Shown: positions 1 to 6,387 of the stretch, piece after piece | Numbering within the stretch: the stretch's first letter is position 1 | Layout of the letters: every line of letters starts with the position of its first letter | Origin: CG1-02-33-12 sp964403775 | GTDB taxonomy: Archaea; Nanobdellota; Nanobdellia; Woesearchaeales; CG1-02-33-12 | Direction: 5' to 3' | Assembly (NCBI GenBank): GCA_964403775.1 | Contig: CAYOHL010000048.1 | Span: 1 to 6,451 of the forward strand | DNA: 6,451 nucleotides | Program-made: the position numbers and the translations under genes | The notes under the pieces: model-generated | Told to the model about the DNA's origin: nothing | The model's input: the letters and a program-made list of their open reading frames with translations, nothing else | Database searches by the model: none

Positions 1-1
1 T

Positions 2-136
2 GAGATAGCATTAGATATAAAGCAAAGGCATGGCTTTAACATTGATTTCCTTATACTATCTGGCCAGCAGTTCAACCAGATGACCAGGCTAGGCGTTTAC
101 TCAGGCGATAAAAAGGTCCTCTGGAAAAGGGAATAA
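2..136 (+). CDS. C-terminal end of an unidentified protein (partial)
   Basis: This frame is open from the left edge to a TAA at 134-136 and gives 44 residues; the start lies outside the window. Neither of the other two plus frames reads through to this point as cleanly, and the stop is followed directly by the valS promoter, which is what the end of a same-strand gene should look like. The tail has a hydrophobic strand (IDFLIL) and then ends with GDKKVLWKRE. That outline, a beta strand followed by a short helix and a 'vLw' ending, resembles the C-terminus of small archaeal nucleotidyltransferase-domain proteins, but the catalytic part is not in the window, so this is only a guess. Because a promoter separates them, it need not share a transcript with valS. 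Confidence 0.6.
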   Translation, partial: EIALDIKQRHGFNIDFLILSGQQFNQMTRLGVYSGDKKVLWKRE

Positions 137-147
137 ATTTTATTCAG

Positions 148-162
148 CAAAAACTTTATATA
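148..162 (+). promoter_or_regulatory. Archaeal BRE/TATA promoter of valS
   Basis: TTTATATA lies at 155-162, preceded by an A-rich stretch (CAAAAAC, 148-154) that fits a TFB recognition element. The centre of the TATA box is about 27 bases before the ATG at 186. Archaeal transcription usually starts about 25-27 bases downstream of the TATA centre, so the transcript should begin at or within a base or two of the start codon and be leaderless. No Shine-Dalgarno sequence precedes the ATG, which agrees with this. Confidence 0.8.
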
Positions 163-185
163 ATAACTGTATTGCCATATATAAA

Positions 186-2621
186 ATGGAGCTACCAAAG
201 CATTACGAGCCAAAGCAGGCAGAAAAGAAATGGCAGGCCTACTGGGAAAAACAGGGAATCTACAAATTTGACCCTAAGTCAAAGAAAGAGCTGTTTTCAT
301 GCGACACCCCCCCACCTACTGTTTCGGGTAAGATGCATATAGGCCATGCATTAGCTTACTCTCAGGCAGACTATGTCATGCGATTCCAAAGAATGCTTAA
401 CAAGAATATTTTTTACCCCTTTGGCTTTGATGACAATGGAATTGCAACAGAGCGTTTTGTTGAGGAGAAATGCAATATAAGAGCTAGAGATATTCCAAGG
501 CCTGATTTTATCAAGCTTTGCCTTAATCAAACAAGGGAAGCTGAAAAAGAGCTTAAAAAAGACTGGGCATCTCTGGGGATATCACCAGACTGGTCAATTA
601 ACTACAGGACAATTGATGAGTGGTGCAGAAAAACATCGCAACGGTCTTTTATTGAATTATACAAAAAAGGGCGCGAGTACAGAAAAGAGGCCCCAACAAT
701 ATGGTGCCCCAAGTGCCAGACAGCAATTGCGCAGGTTGAGCTTGAGGACAAGGAAAAAACAAGCTCTTTTAATTATATTTATTTTGGGATTGAAAATTCT
801 GATAAAAAACTAGAGATTGCAACAACAAGGCCTGAACTGCTTTCATCATGCGTTGCTGTTTTTGTAAATCCAGACGATAAAAAACATAAAGAGCTTGTTG
901 GAAAGAATGCAGTTGTTCCTTTATTTAACTACAAAGTCCCAATAATAGCAGACAGAAGAGCAGATCCTGAAAAAGGAACAGGCATTGTTATGTGCTGCAC
1001 TTTCGGCGATTTGGTTGATATTGAGTGGTGGAGCGCATATAATTTAAAATTAAGAATAAGCATAAACATAAATGGCTTGATGAATGAGCTTGCAGGCAAA
1101 TATAACGGGCTAAAAATAAATGAAGCAAGGGAAAAAATAATTCAGGATTTAAAATCAAACAACCTGCTTGTAAAACAAGAGCAGATAGCCCATACATTAA
1201 ATGTTCACGAGCGCTGCGGTACAGAGGTTGAGTTCCTTTTAACAAAGCAATGGTTTCTGAAATACCTTGATATTAAAGACAAATTGCTTGATGCTGGAAA
1301 TAAACTAAACTGGCATCCAAGGCATATGAAAGTCAGGTATGACAACTGGATTAACGGCTTGCAGTGGGACTGGTGCCTGTCAAGGCAGCGCCTTTACGGT
1401 GTTCCAATTCCAGTCTGGTATTGTGAAGAATGCGATGAAGTGATTATTGCAAAGGAAAAAAGCTTGCCAGTTGACCCAACTGTTGACAAGCCGCCTGTAA
1501 GCAAATGCCCAAAATGCGGCTGCAGTAAATTAATACCTGAGAAGGATGTATTTGACACATGGGCTACCTCAAGCCTAAGCCCGATGATTGCAACAAAGTG
1601 GAAAGAAGACAGCAAGTTTTTCAATAGGATTGTGCCTTTCTCATTAAGAAGCAATGGCCATGATATAATAACTTTTTGGCTTTTCAACACAGTTGTAAAG
1701 ATGCTCCTGCATGAAAAAAAGCTGCCATGGAAGGATGTGATGATAAACGGCCATGCACTTGACCCAAAAGGTAAGAAAATGAGCAAGAGCAAGGGCAATA
1801 TTGTTGAGCCAAAGGCTGTTTTGGAAAAACATGGAACAGATGCAATGCGCTTTTGGGCAGCATCTGCAAAGCTCGGCTCAGATGTTCCATACCAGGAAAA
1901 AGAGCTTGTTTCTGGAAGGAAAATGATGACAAAGATGTGGAATGCGTCAAAGTTCACAATAATTAACCTAAAAAATTATAAGCCAAGGAAAACAAGGCTT
2001 GAAATTATTGACAGATGGATATTTTCAAAGCTTAACAAGCTAGTTAAAGAATGCACTGATTCATTTTTAGAGTATGATTTCTCAAGAACAAAATCAGAAA
2101 CAGAAAAATTCTTCTGGAAAGAATTTTGCGACAACTATCTTGAAATGGTTAAAGACAGGCTTTACAACTCTAAAAATTATAGCAAAGAATCTGTTGAGTC
2201 AGCAAAATACACTCTTTACACAGTCAATCTTGCTATATTAAAGCTAATGGCCCCAATAATGCCCCATATTACAGAGGAGATTTACCATCTTTATTTTGCA
2301 GATGCTGAGGGATTAAAAAGCATTCATGTTTCTGAGTGGCCAAAATATGACAAAAAGCTTGTTGATGAAAAAAATGAAAAAGCAGGCGATGATGCAGTTA
2401 GCATTATTTCAGCTGTGAGAAAGTTCAAGTCAGAAAAAAACCTCTCATTAAACAAGCCAATACAAACACTAACAATCAAGTGCGATGAAAGAGCAAAGAA
2501 AATTCTTAATTCCGTGCTAAAAGACATAAAAGCAACAGTAAAGGCAGAAGAGATTGTTTTTGGTGATAAAGCAGGGCTGGAATGCCCTAACTCAAATATT
2601 AAACTAGGAATTAATATGTAA
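186..2621 (+). CDS. valS: Valyl-tRNA synthetase, archaeal type
   Basis: This cytoplasmic class Ia enzyme activates valine with ATP and joins it to tRNA-Val, clearing mischarged threonine in its editing domain. The N-terminus (MELPKHYEPK) matches the usual ValRS start. The HIGH motif is at residues 51-54 after DTPPPTVSGKM, and KMSKS is at 531-535. The editing domain (CP1) carries TTRPELL at 213-219 and GTGIVMCCTFGD from 264, a ValRS form distinguishing it from IleRS and LeuRS. Cysteine pairs at 174/177, 413/416 and 441/444, with His341 and Cys344, are likely zinc ligands. The anticodon-binding helical domain begins near Asp609. At 811 residues it is somewhat shorter than many archaeal ValRS but has all expected domains. 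It has its own promoter and is convergent with the gene on its right. The function is secure; zinc ligand assignment is inference. Confidence 0.97.
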   Translation: MELPKHYEPKQAEKKWQAYWEKQGIYKFDPKSKKELFSCDTPPPTVSGKMHIGHALAYSQADYVMRFQRMLNKNIFYPFGFDDNGIATERFVEEKCNIRARDIPRPDFIKLCLNQTREAEKELKKDWASLGISPDWSINYRTIDEWCRKTSQRSFIELYKKGREYRKEAPTIWCPKCQTAIAQVELEDKEKTSSFNYIYFGIENSDKKLEIATTRPELLSSCVAVFVNPDDKKHKELVGKNAVVPLFNYKVPIIADRRADPEKGTGIVMCCTFGDLVDIEWWSAYNLKLRISININGLMNELAGKYNGLKINEAREKIIQDLKSNNLLVKQEQIAHTLNVHERCGTEVEFLLTKQWFLKYLDIKDKLLDAGNKLNWHPRHMKVRYDNWINGLQWDWCLSRQRLYGVPIPVWYCEECDEVIIAKEKSLPVDPTVDKPPVSKCPKCGCSKLIPEKDVFDTWATSSLSPMIATKWKEDSKFFNRIVPFSLRSNGHDIITFWLFNTVVKMLLHEKKLPWKDVMINGHALDPKGKKMSKSKGNIVEPKAVLEKHGTDAMRFWAASAKLGSDVPYQEKELVSGRKMMTKMWNASKFTIINLKNYKPRKTRLEIIDRWIFSKLNKLVKECTDSFLEYDFSRTKSETEKFFWKEFCDNYLEMVKDRLYNSKNYSKESVESAKYTLYTVNLAILKLMAPIMPHITEEIYHLYFADAEGLKSIHVSEWPKYDKKLVDEKNEKAGDDAVSIISAVRKFKSEKNLSLNKPIQTLTIKCDERAKKILNSVLKDIKATVKAEEIVFGDKAGLECPNSNIKLGINM

Positions 2622-2631
2622 GCACTTCATT

Positions 2632-3138
2632 TTAATTAACATGAACCAAAGCACTGATTATAATCTGGTCATCCCTAAACATTCCATAAACAGGATTTTT
2701 TTCACCCTTGAGGTTTGCTGTGTATTTCTCTTTTCTTTTCATTGCATTTTTTAGTTGTATTTTTGGGTTGCTTCCAAGAAAAACATCATCCTGTGACAAG
2801 ATTGTGAATAAATTGTAATCCTTGTCTGTCGTTCTGTAAACAGCGAAGCCCTCTATGTTTTTGGGTCTTGGTTTAATTTTTCTGATAGGAAAAGCCCTTA
2901 GGATTCTTGCAAGACCCTCTTCTTTAATTTGCTTTTTTCTTGCATCTTCTTCTGTTGCATAGGTTATTATATTATAATCACCTATAGAAACATCCCCAAT
3001 AACCAATAAGTAAGGCATGCTGATTTTGGGTATAGAAGCATGTATTAAGTATTGCGGCGGAATATACTCTCCTTGAGACATCTGTTTTAAGTTTGAACTT
3101 GGTTTTAGCAAAGGCCTATTCATTTTTTTAAAAACCAT
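2632..3138 (-). CDS. Hypothetical protein, 168 residues, family not recognised
   Basis: I do not recognise this protein. It reads from an ATG at 3138-3136 to a TAA at 2634-2632. It looks soluble: no signal peptide or convincing membrane segment, only a moderately hydrophobic stretch (PYLLVIGDVSIGDYNIITY, residues 42-60). A charged helix-like part (about 61-80) leads to a basic patch, RKIKPRPK at 86-93. A second basic region lies at 129-145, and the end (DDQIIISALVHVN) looks like a beta strand. It contains no cysteine and no obvious catalytic or nucleotide-binding motif. An alternative start at Met6 (3123) is possible, since the family is unknown. It is the last of four same-strand genes, 44 bases after cysS, and ends 10 bases from the valS stop. 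That the frame stays open for 168 codons in a gene-dense region, with a TATA-like site upstream, argues it is real. Confidence 0.75.
   Translation of the reverse strand: MVFKKMNRPLLKPSSNLKQMSQGEYIPPQYLIHASIPKISMPYLLVIGDVSIGDYNIITYATEEDARKKQIKEEGLARILRAFPIRKIKPRPKNIEGFAVYRTTDKDYNLFTILSQDDVFLGSNPKIQLKNAMKRKEKYTANLKGEKNPVYGMFRDDQIIISALVHVN
2696..2702 (+). terminator. Possible T-run terminator for valS
   Basis: A run of seven T on the plus strand starts 75 bases after the valS stop, and archaeal transcription can end at such runs without a hairpin. No run of five or more T lies closer to the stop. The site sits inside the coding region of the convergent hypothetical gene, so the run may simply encode its lysines. 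The call is weak. Confidence 0.25.
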
Positions 3139-3169
3139 TTTTTATGCCTATAGCTGAAAATAATGCTAT

Positions 3170-3177
3170 TATTTAAA
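3170..3177 (-). promoter_or_regulatory. TATA-like site upstream of the hypothetical gene
   Basis: Read on the minus strand, TTTAAATA occupies 3177-3170. Its centre is about 35 bases before the ATG at 3138, so a normally spaced transcript would carry a leader of roughly 8 bases. It starts only 5 bases after the cysS stop codon, and the five T of its upstream side (3179-3175) could also serve as a termination run for cysS. The region is AT-rich, so a chance match is possible. Confidence 0.4.
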
Positions 3178-3182
3178 AATTT

Positions 3183-4592
3183 CTATTTATTGGTGGTTAC
3201 TCTTTCCCATCTAATGCCCTGCCTGGTGTCTTTCAGGATAATTCCCTTTTCCTTTAGTTGGTCTCTTATCTTGTCCGCTAACCTGTAGTTATTGTTTTTT
3301 CTTGCTTCCTGCCTTTTTTCTATGAGCTGTTTTATTTCTTTGCTTAACTCCTCTTTTTTCTGTTTTTTTAATATTCCAAAAACAGAATCAAAGCTGTGCA
3401 TGAGTTTTATTGCTTTTTTGGTGTTATCTTTGCTCATCTTATCATTCATAAGAAAACTATTGACTTTTTTTACAAAATCAAACATAACAGACAATGCAAT
3501 TGAAACATTAAAGTCGTCATCCATTGCCTCTTCAAAATCATTTCTTGCCTTTTCAACAATCCCAGCTATCTTAGGATTGTGTTTGCCTTGACTGAAAGTA
3601 TCAAGCTTTTCCGTGAACTCATTAAGCCTCTTTATGGCATTATCAGCAGCCTCCAGGCTTTCAAATGTGAAGTTAAGCTTCTGCCTGTAGTGTGTTGCCA
3701 TTAAAACATATCTTATCGCCATCGGGTTATACCTTTTTTCAAGAAGGTCTCTTAATGTATAGAAATTTCCAAGGCTTTTGCTCATTTTCTTATTCTCAAC
3801 CAGCAAATGCTCGTTATGAAGCCAGTATTTTACAAACTGTTTTCCTGTTGCTGCCTCGCTCTGGGCTATTTCATTTTCATGATGAGGGAATATTAAATCA
3901 ACACCTCCTGTGTGAATGTCAAAGCTTTTGCCCAGGTATTTCATGCTCATCGCAGAGCACTCAATGTGCCATCCAGGGCGGCCTTTTCCTAGCTCAGTTT
4001 CCCAGAAAACATCACCATCATTTTCATCCCAGAATTTCCAAAGTGCAAAATCATGGGCATTGTCCTTGTCATACTCATCAGCTGCAACTCTTGCTCCTAC
4101 TTTTAGCTCATCTATTTTAAGATGAGATAATTTTCCATAATCCCTAAATTTTTTTATATTGAAATAGATTGCATCATCTGCCTTGTATGCATATCCTTTA
4201 TCAAGGATTTTTTTAATCAAATTAACCATTTCTTTTATATGCTCGGTTGCCTTCGGGTAAAAATCAGCCTTTTCAATATTTAATGTCTCTAAATCCTCAA
4301 AAAAGTATTTTGTGTATCTTTCTGTGAATTCCTTTAGTGTTACGCCCTCTTTTTTTGAGTTTCTTATTGTTTTATCATCCACATCTGTTATGTTCATCAC
4401 ATGCTTTAGTTTGTAACCTTTATATTTTATGTACCTTCTGGCTAAGTCTGAGAAAATCATTGCCCTGAAGTTGCCTATATGGGCAAAGTTATAGACAGTT
4501 GGGCCGCAGCTATACATGTTAACATATCCTTTCTTTATCTCCTTAAATTTCTGTTTTTTCCTTGTTAAGGTATTATACAGCTTTAGGCTCAT
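3183..4592 (-). CDS. cysS: Cysteinyl-tRNA synthetase
   Basis: This cytoplasmic class Ia enzyme charges tRNA-Cys with cysteine. Its 469 residues match the usual length, and the start MSLKLYNTLTRKK is the typical one. The HIGH-type motif reads HIGN at 38-41, a normal CysRS variant, followed by the family sequence MNITDVDDK. The zinc that selects cysteine should be held by Cys29 (YSCGPT), Cys212 (GWHIECSAM), His237 and Glu241 (FPHHENE), positions equivalent to the known E. coli ligands. KMSKS is at 269-273. The C-terminal helical region ends with the typical pattern of basic helices, ADKIRDQL, then GIILKDTRQGIRW. Its presence means Cys-tRNA can be made directly, without the SepRS/SepCysS route of some methanogens. 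It lies 35 bases after flpA on the same strand, so it may be co-transcribed, although a TATA-like site precedes it. Confidence 0.98.
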   Translation of the reverse strand: MSLKLYNTLTRKKQKFKEIKKGYVNMYSCGPTVYNFAHIGNFRAMIFSDLARRYIKYKGYKLKHVMNITDVDDKTIRNSKKEGVTLKEFTERYTKYFFEDLETLNIEKADFYPKATEHIKEMVNLIKKILDKGYAYKADDAIYFNIKKFRDYGKLSHLKIDELKVGARVAADEYDKDNAHDFALWKFWDENDGDVFWETELGKGRPGWHIECSAMSMKYLGKSFDIHTGGVDLIFPHHENEIAQSEAATGKQFVKYWLHNEHLLVENKKMSKSLGNFYTLRDLLEKRYNPMAIRYVLMATHYRQKLNFTFESLEAADNAIKRLNEFTEKLDTFSQGKHNPKIAGIVEKARNDFEEAMDDDFNVSIALSVMFDFVKKVNSFLMNDKMSKDNTKKAIKLMHSFDSVFGILKKQKKEELSKEIKQLIEKRQEARKNNNYRLADKIRDQLKEKGIILKDTRQGIRWERVTTNK

Positions 4593-4615
4593 TTTTGTTT
4601 AAATAATATGTTGGT

Positions 4616-4624
4616 ATTTATTTC
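4616..4624 (-). promoter_or_regulatory. Weak TATA-like site upstream of cysS
   Basis: In the 35-base gap after flpA, the minus strand reads GAAATAAATA at 4624-4615. The centre of the AAATAAATA core is about 27 bases before the cysS ATG at 4592, the same spacing seen for valS and nop5. The match to the TATA consensus is poorer than for those two genes, so cysS may depend mainly on read-through from nop5-flpA. There is no Shine-Dalgarno sequence in the gap. Confidence 0.35.
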
Positions 4625-4627
4625 TTA

Positions 4628-5302
4628 TTATTTCTTCTTGCATATAAACATACAGTGATCTAGTTCAAATGGCTCAAGTGTCCTGTAATCAACTATTACA
4701 AGCTCTTTTTCAAGCTTCTCTCTTACTTCCTGGAAAACCAATTTTGGCTTTTTTGCAACATCAATGCTTCTTGCCTTGACACTTAAAAGACCAAATCCTC
4801 CTTTTTTGAGGAATTTTCTGCAGTTCTTTAGGAATATCTCTGCCTGTTGTTTCTGGGCAATGTCCTGAAACACTACATCAGCCATTGTTATGTATTTTTC
4901 AAGGCTTTCAGTGTTGTTTGCATCTGCCATTATCGGCATTATATTGCTTCTTTGCTCACATACAAAAACCATTTCCCTCATTACTCTTGGCGCAAAGTCA
5001 AGCGCAAAAACAAAACCTTTTTTTCCAACAATATCAGATACATGCGATGCAGTTGTCCCGGATGCGCAACCAAGGTAAAGCACAATGCTTGCTGGCTTAA
5101 CCCCTATTTGAGATGCCCCTTTCATTATTGCAGCTGCAAGCTTGCTTTTTCTGGGATTCCACTCGCGGTATTCAATTCCATTATCCCTAACCAGGGCTTC
5201 GTCATAAACCCTTTTTCCAGGAGAAAGGTTTACTGTTAATAGTCTTTTCTTTCCCCTTTCTGATTCATAAACTCCCTGAAGCCTTTTTTGTTTGATTATC
5301 AT
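4628..5302 (-). CDS. flpA: Fibrillarin-like rRNA/tRNA 2'-O-methyltransferase
   Basis: Fibrillarin is the catalytic subunit of the archaeal C/D-box particle; it moves a methyl group from S-adenosylmethionine to the ribose 2'-OH of a target chosen by a guide RNA. The 224-residue length is normal for the family. The Rossmann-fold glycine loop is VLYLGCASGTTASHV (about 74-88), followed by ALDFAPRVMRE at 100-110, with the acidic residue expected to contact SAM, and MADANN at 125-130. The conserved K-D-K-H set is visible as Lys54 (in RKSKLAAAI), Asp147 (FQDIAQ), Lys176 (SVKARSID) and His216 (ELDHCMF). Its ATG overlaps the nop5 stop in ATGA (5302-5299), so the two partners are probably made by coupled translation. 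No Shine-Dalgarno sequence precedes the start. The assignment is secure. Confidence 0.97.
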   Translation of the reverse strand: MIIKQKRLQGVYESERGKKRLLTVNLSPGKRVYDEALVRDNGIEYREWNPRKSKLAAAIMKGASQIGVKPASIVLYLGCASGTTASHVSDIVGKKGFVFALDFAPRVMREMVFVCEQRSNIMPIMADANNTESLEKYITMADVVFQDIAQKQQAEIFLKNCRKFLKKGGFGLLSVKARSIDVAKKPKLVFQEVREKLEKELVIVDYRTLEPFELDHCMFICKKK

Positions 5303-6321
5303 TTTTTCTTTTTGGTGAATTTTTTCTCTAAATCCTTTTTTAGTTTTTCTCCGATAAAATTTCCCTTGAAAAAATCAACCTTTACAGCTATTGAAATCTT
5401 ATCTCCTAATGCCCTTGCTATCTTTCCTCTTTCAGATGCTTTTGCCTGGGTTACAAGAAGATGTTCATGCAATATTCCATATTTTGGTGATTTTGCCCCG
5501 GTTTTCAGATGCCTGAACAATGCCTCTTCTGCTCCCAATAACTGGATTGTTGATGCAGGGAATTTTGCAAGCTTTTCAAAGCTTCCTGCAAAGCTTATCA
5601 GCTTTGCCCCTATCTGCGAGCCTGTAATTGCATACATGTTCGGATATGTTTTTTTTATCATTAATTCAAGGTAATCTGACTGCGATTGCCTTAATTTGTA
5701 TAATGACAAGATCCTTTCTGCAAGCTCATTAACTGGCTTTAAATCATTCTGGCTTAAGTCTGCTCCCATGCTGCTTTCACTGCTTAAATTTATTTCTTTC
5801 AAAAGCTCTGTTTTTTTCTTTTTAAGAATTAATTCAACAAATTTTTCATTGTCTTTTATTTTTTTTGAGAACTCCGGCAAATAAAGCTCGTACCATTCCC
5901 TTAATCTCTTTATCAATGTATTTGCAACCCGGTCTAATTCATCAATATTGTTTATTGCCTGTATTATCAAAGTGTCCTGCTTTACTGAGTTTTTTATCTT
6001 ATTTTTTGCTATGGTAATTCCTGCATTTCTCATCAGCTGGTAAAAATTTGGAATTTGAGAAATCCTTTCATTTACCAATCCAAAGTTATCGTCTTTTGAG
6101 AATTCTATGCCTTTTACTTCGGTTTTCTTTTTTCCTAAGTATATTATCTTATGGCCGTGCTTTTTAATTAAGGCCTTTTCCTCATCAAGCCACTCTCCTT
6201 TTTCAATCCTTGCCGCATTACCAACTATGTTTTTCTCATCAAACAACAGCTTGTCAACTATTCTGAGGCCTGTGTTGAACACAAATGCCCCAATAACATT
6301 TGAGTAAATATAAAGCACCAT
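5299..6321 (-). CDS. nop5: Nop5 (Nop56/58-type) C/D-box RNP core protein
   Basis: Nop5 is the scaffold of the C/D-box methylation particle: its N-terminal domain binds fibrillarin, its coiled coil pairs two Nop5 copies, and its Nop domain grips the L7Ae-bound guide RNA. The 340-residue product shows this order: an N-terminal alpha/beta domain (about 1-100), a long helical region (about 110-225, including IKRLREWYELYLPEF at 137-151), and the Nop domain (about 228-320) with NMYAITGSQIGAKLISFAGS, the FRHLKTGAKSPKYG stretch and RGKIARALGDK at 298-308. The tail is lysine-rich and ends KKKK, as in other archaeal Nop5. The signature usually read GAEK is GAEE at 263-266. Length is within the archaeal range. 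The ATG at 6321 is supported by a TATA box about 27 bases upstream. It heads the minus-strand cluster and overlaps flpA by 4 bases. Confidence 0.96.
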   Translation of the reverse strand: MVLYIYSNVIGAFVFNTGLRIVDKLLFDEKNIVGNAARIEKGEWLDEEKALIKKHGHKIIYLGKKKTEVKGIEFSKDDNFGLVNERISQIPNFYQLMRNAGITIAKNKIKNSVKQDTLIIQAINNIDELDRVANTLIKRLREWYELYLPEFSKKIKDNEKFVELILKKKKTELLKEINLSSESSMGADLSQNDLKPVNELAERILSLYKLRQSQSDYLELMIKKTYPNMYAITGSQIGAKLISFAGSFEKLAKFPASTIQLLGAEEALFRHLKTGAKSPKYGILHEHLLVTQAKASERGKIARALGDKISIAVKVDFFKGNFIGEKLKKDLEKKFTKKKK

Positions 6322-6344
6322 ACTATAAAAAAGAAATCCATAGC

Positions 6345-6357
6345 TTTTAAAGCTTTT
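6345..6357 (-). promoter_or_regulatory. Archaeal BRE/TATA promoter of nop5
   Basis: On the minus strand AAAAGC (6357-6352) is followed by TTTAAAA (6351-6345), a TFB element plus TATA box arrangement. The TATA centre is about 27 bases from the ATG at 6321, so transcripts should start at or next to the start codon. No Shine-Dalgarno sequence is present. This promoter probably drives nop5-flpA and perhaps cysS. Confidence 0.65.
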
Positions 6358-6373
6358 GATTAGTTTTTCAGAA

Positions 6374-6387
6374 AATATTTAAATATT
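6374..6387. repeat. Perfect 14-bp AT palindrome upstream of nop5
   Basis: AATATTTAAATATT reads the same on both strands. It lies 53-66 bases upstream of the nop5 start, beyond the nop5 TATA box. It contains TTTAAATA on both strands, so it could act as a second TATA box in either direction or as a protein-binding site. Palindromes made only of A and T are frequent by chance in DNA this rich in AT. The rest of 6322-6451 shows no gene that can be supported. Confidence 0.4.

Noticed and set aside
1394..1957. 187-codon open frame on the minus strand
   Set aside because: It lies wholly inside valS, antisense to the KMSKS and zinc-ribbon region. Its protein is Ser/Phe/Leu-rich with no recognisable domain, as expected from the reverse of a lysine-rich gene.
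3692..4120. 142-codon open frame on the plus strand
   Set aside because: It is antisense to cysS, whose identity is certain. The product is low-complexity (runs of His, Ser and Leu) and has no promoter-like sequence before it.
3183..4592. HIGN in CysRS as a broken catalytic HIGH motif
   Set aside because: Many active CysRS have Asn at the fourth position, and all the zinc ligands and KMSKS are intact.
4847..5239. 130-codon open frame on the plus strand
   Set aside because: It is antisense to flpA, and two further plus frames overlap the same stretch, which shows that the strand is merely poor in stops here.
5299..5331. Lysine-rich tail of Nop5 as a frameshift or assembly artefact of an A-run
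   Set aside because: Lysine-rich tails are normal for archaeal Nop5, and the stop overlaps the flpA start in the usual ATGA form, so the frame is most likely correct.
5288..5674. 128-codon open frame on the plus strand
   Set aside because: It is antisense to the conserved Nop domain and C-tail of nop5; the Phe/Ser-rich start simply mirrors the lysine codons of the tail.
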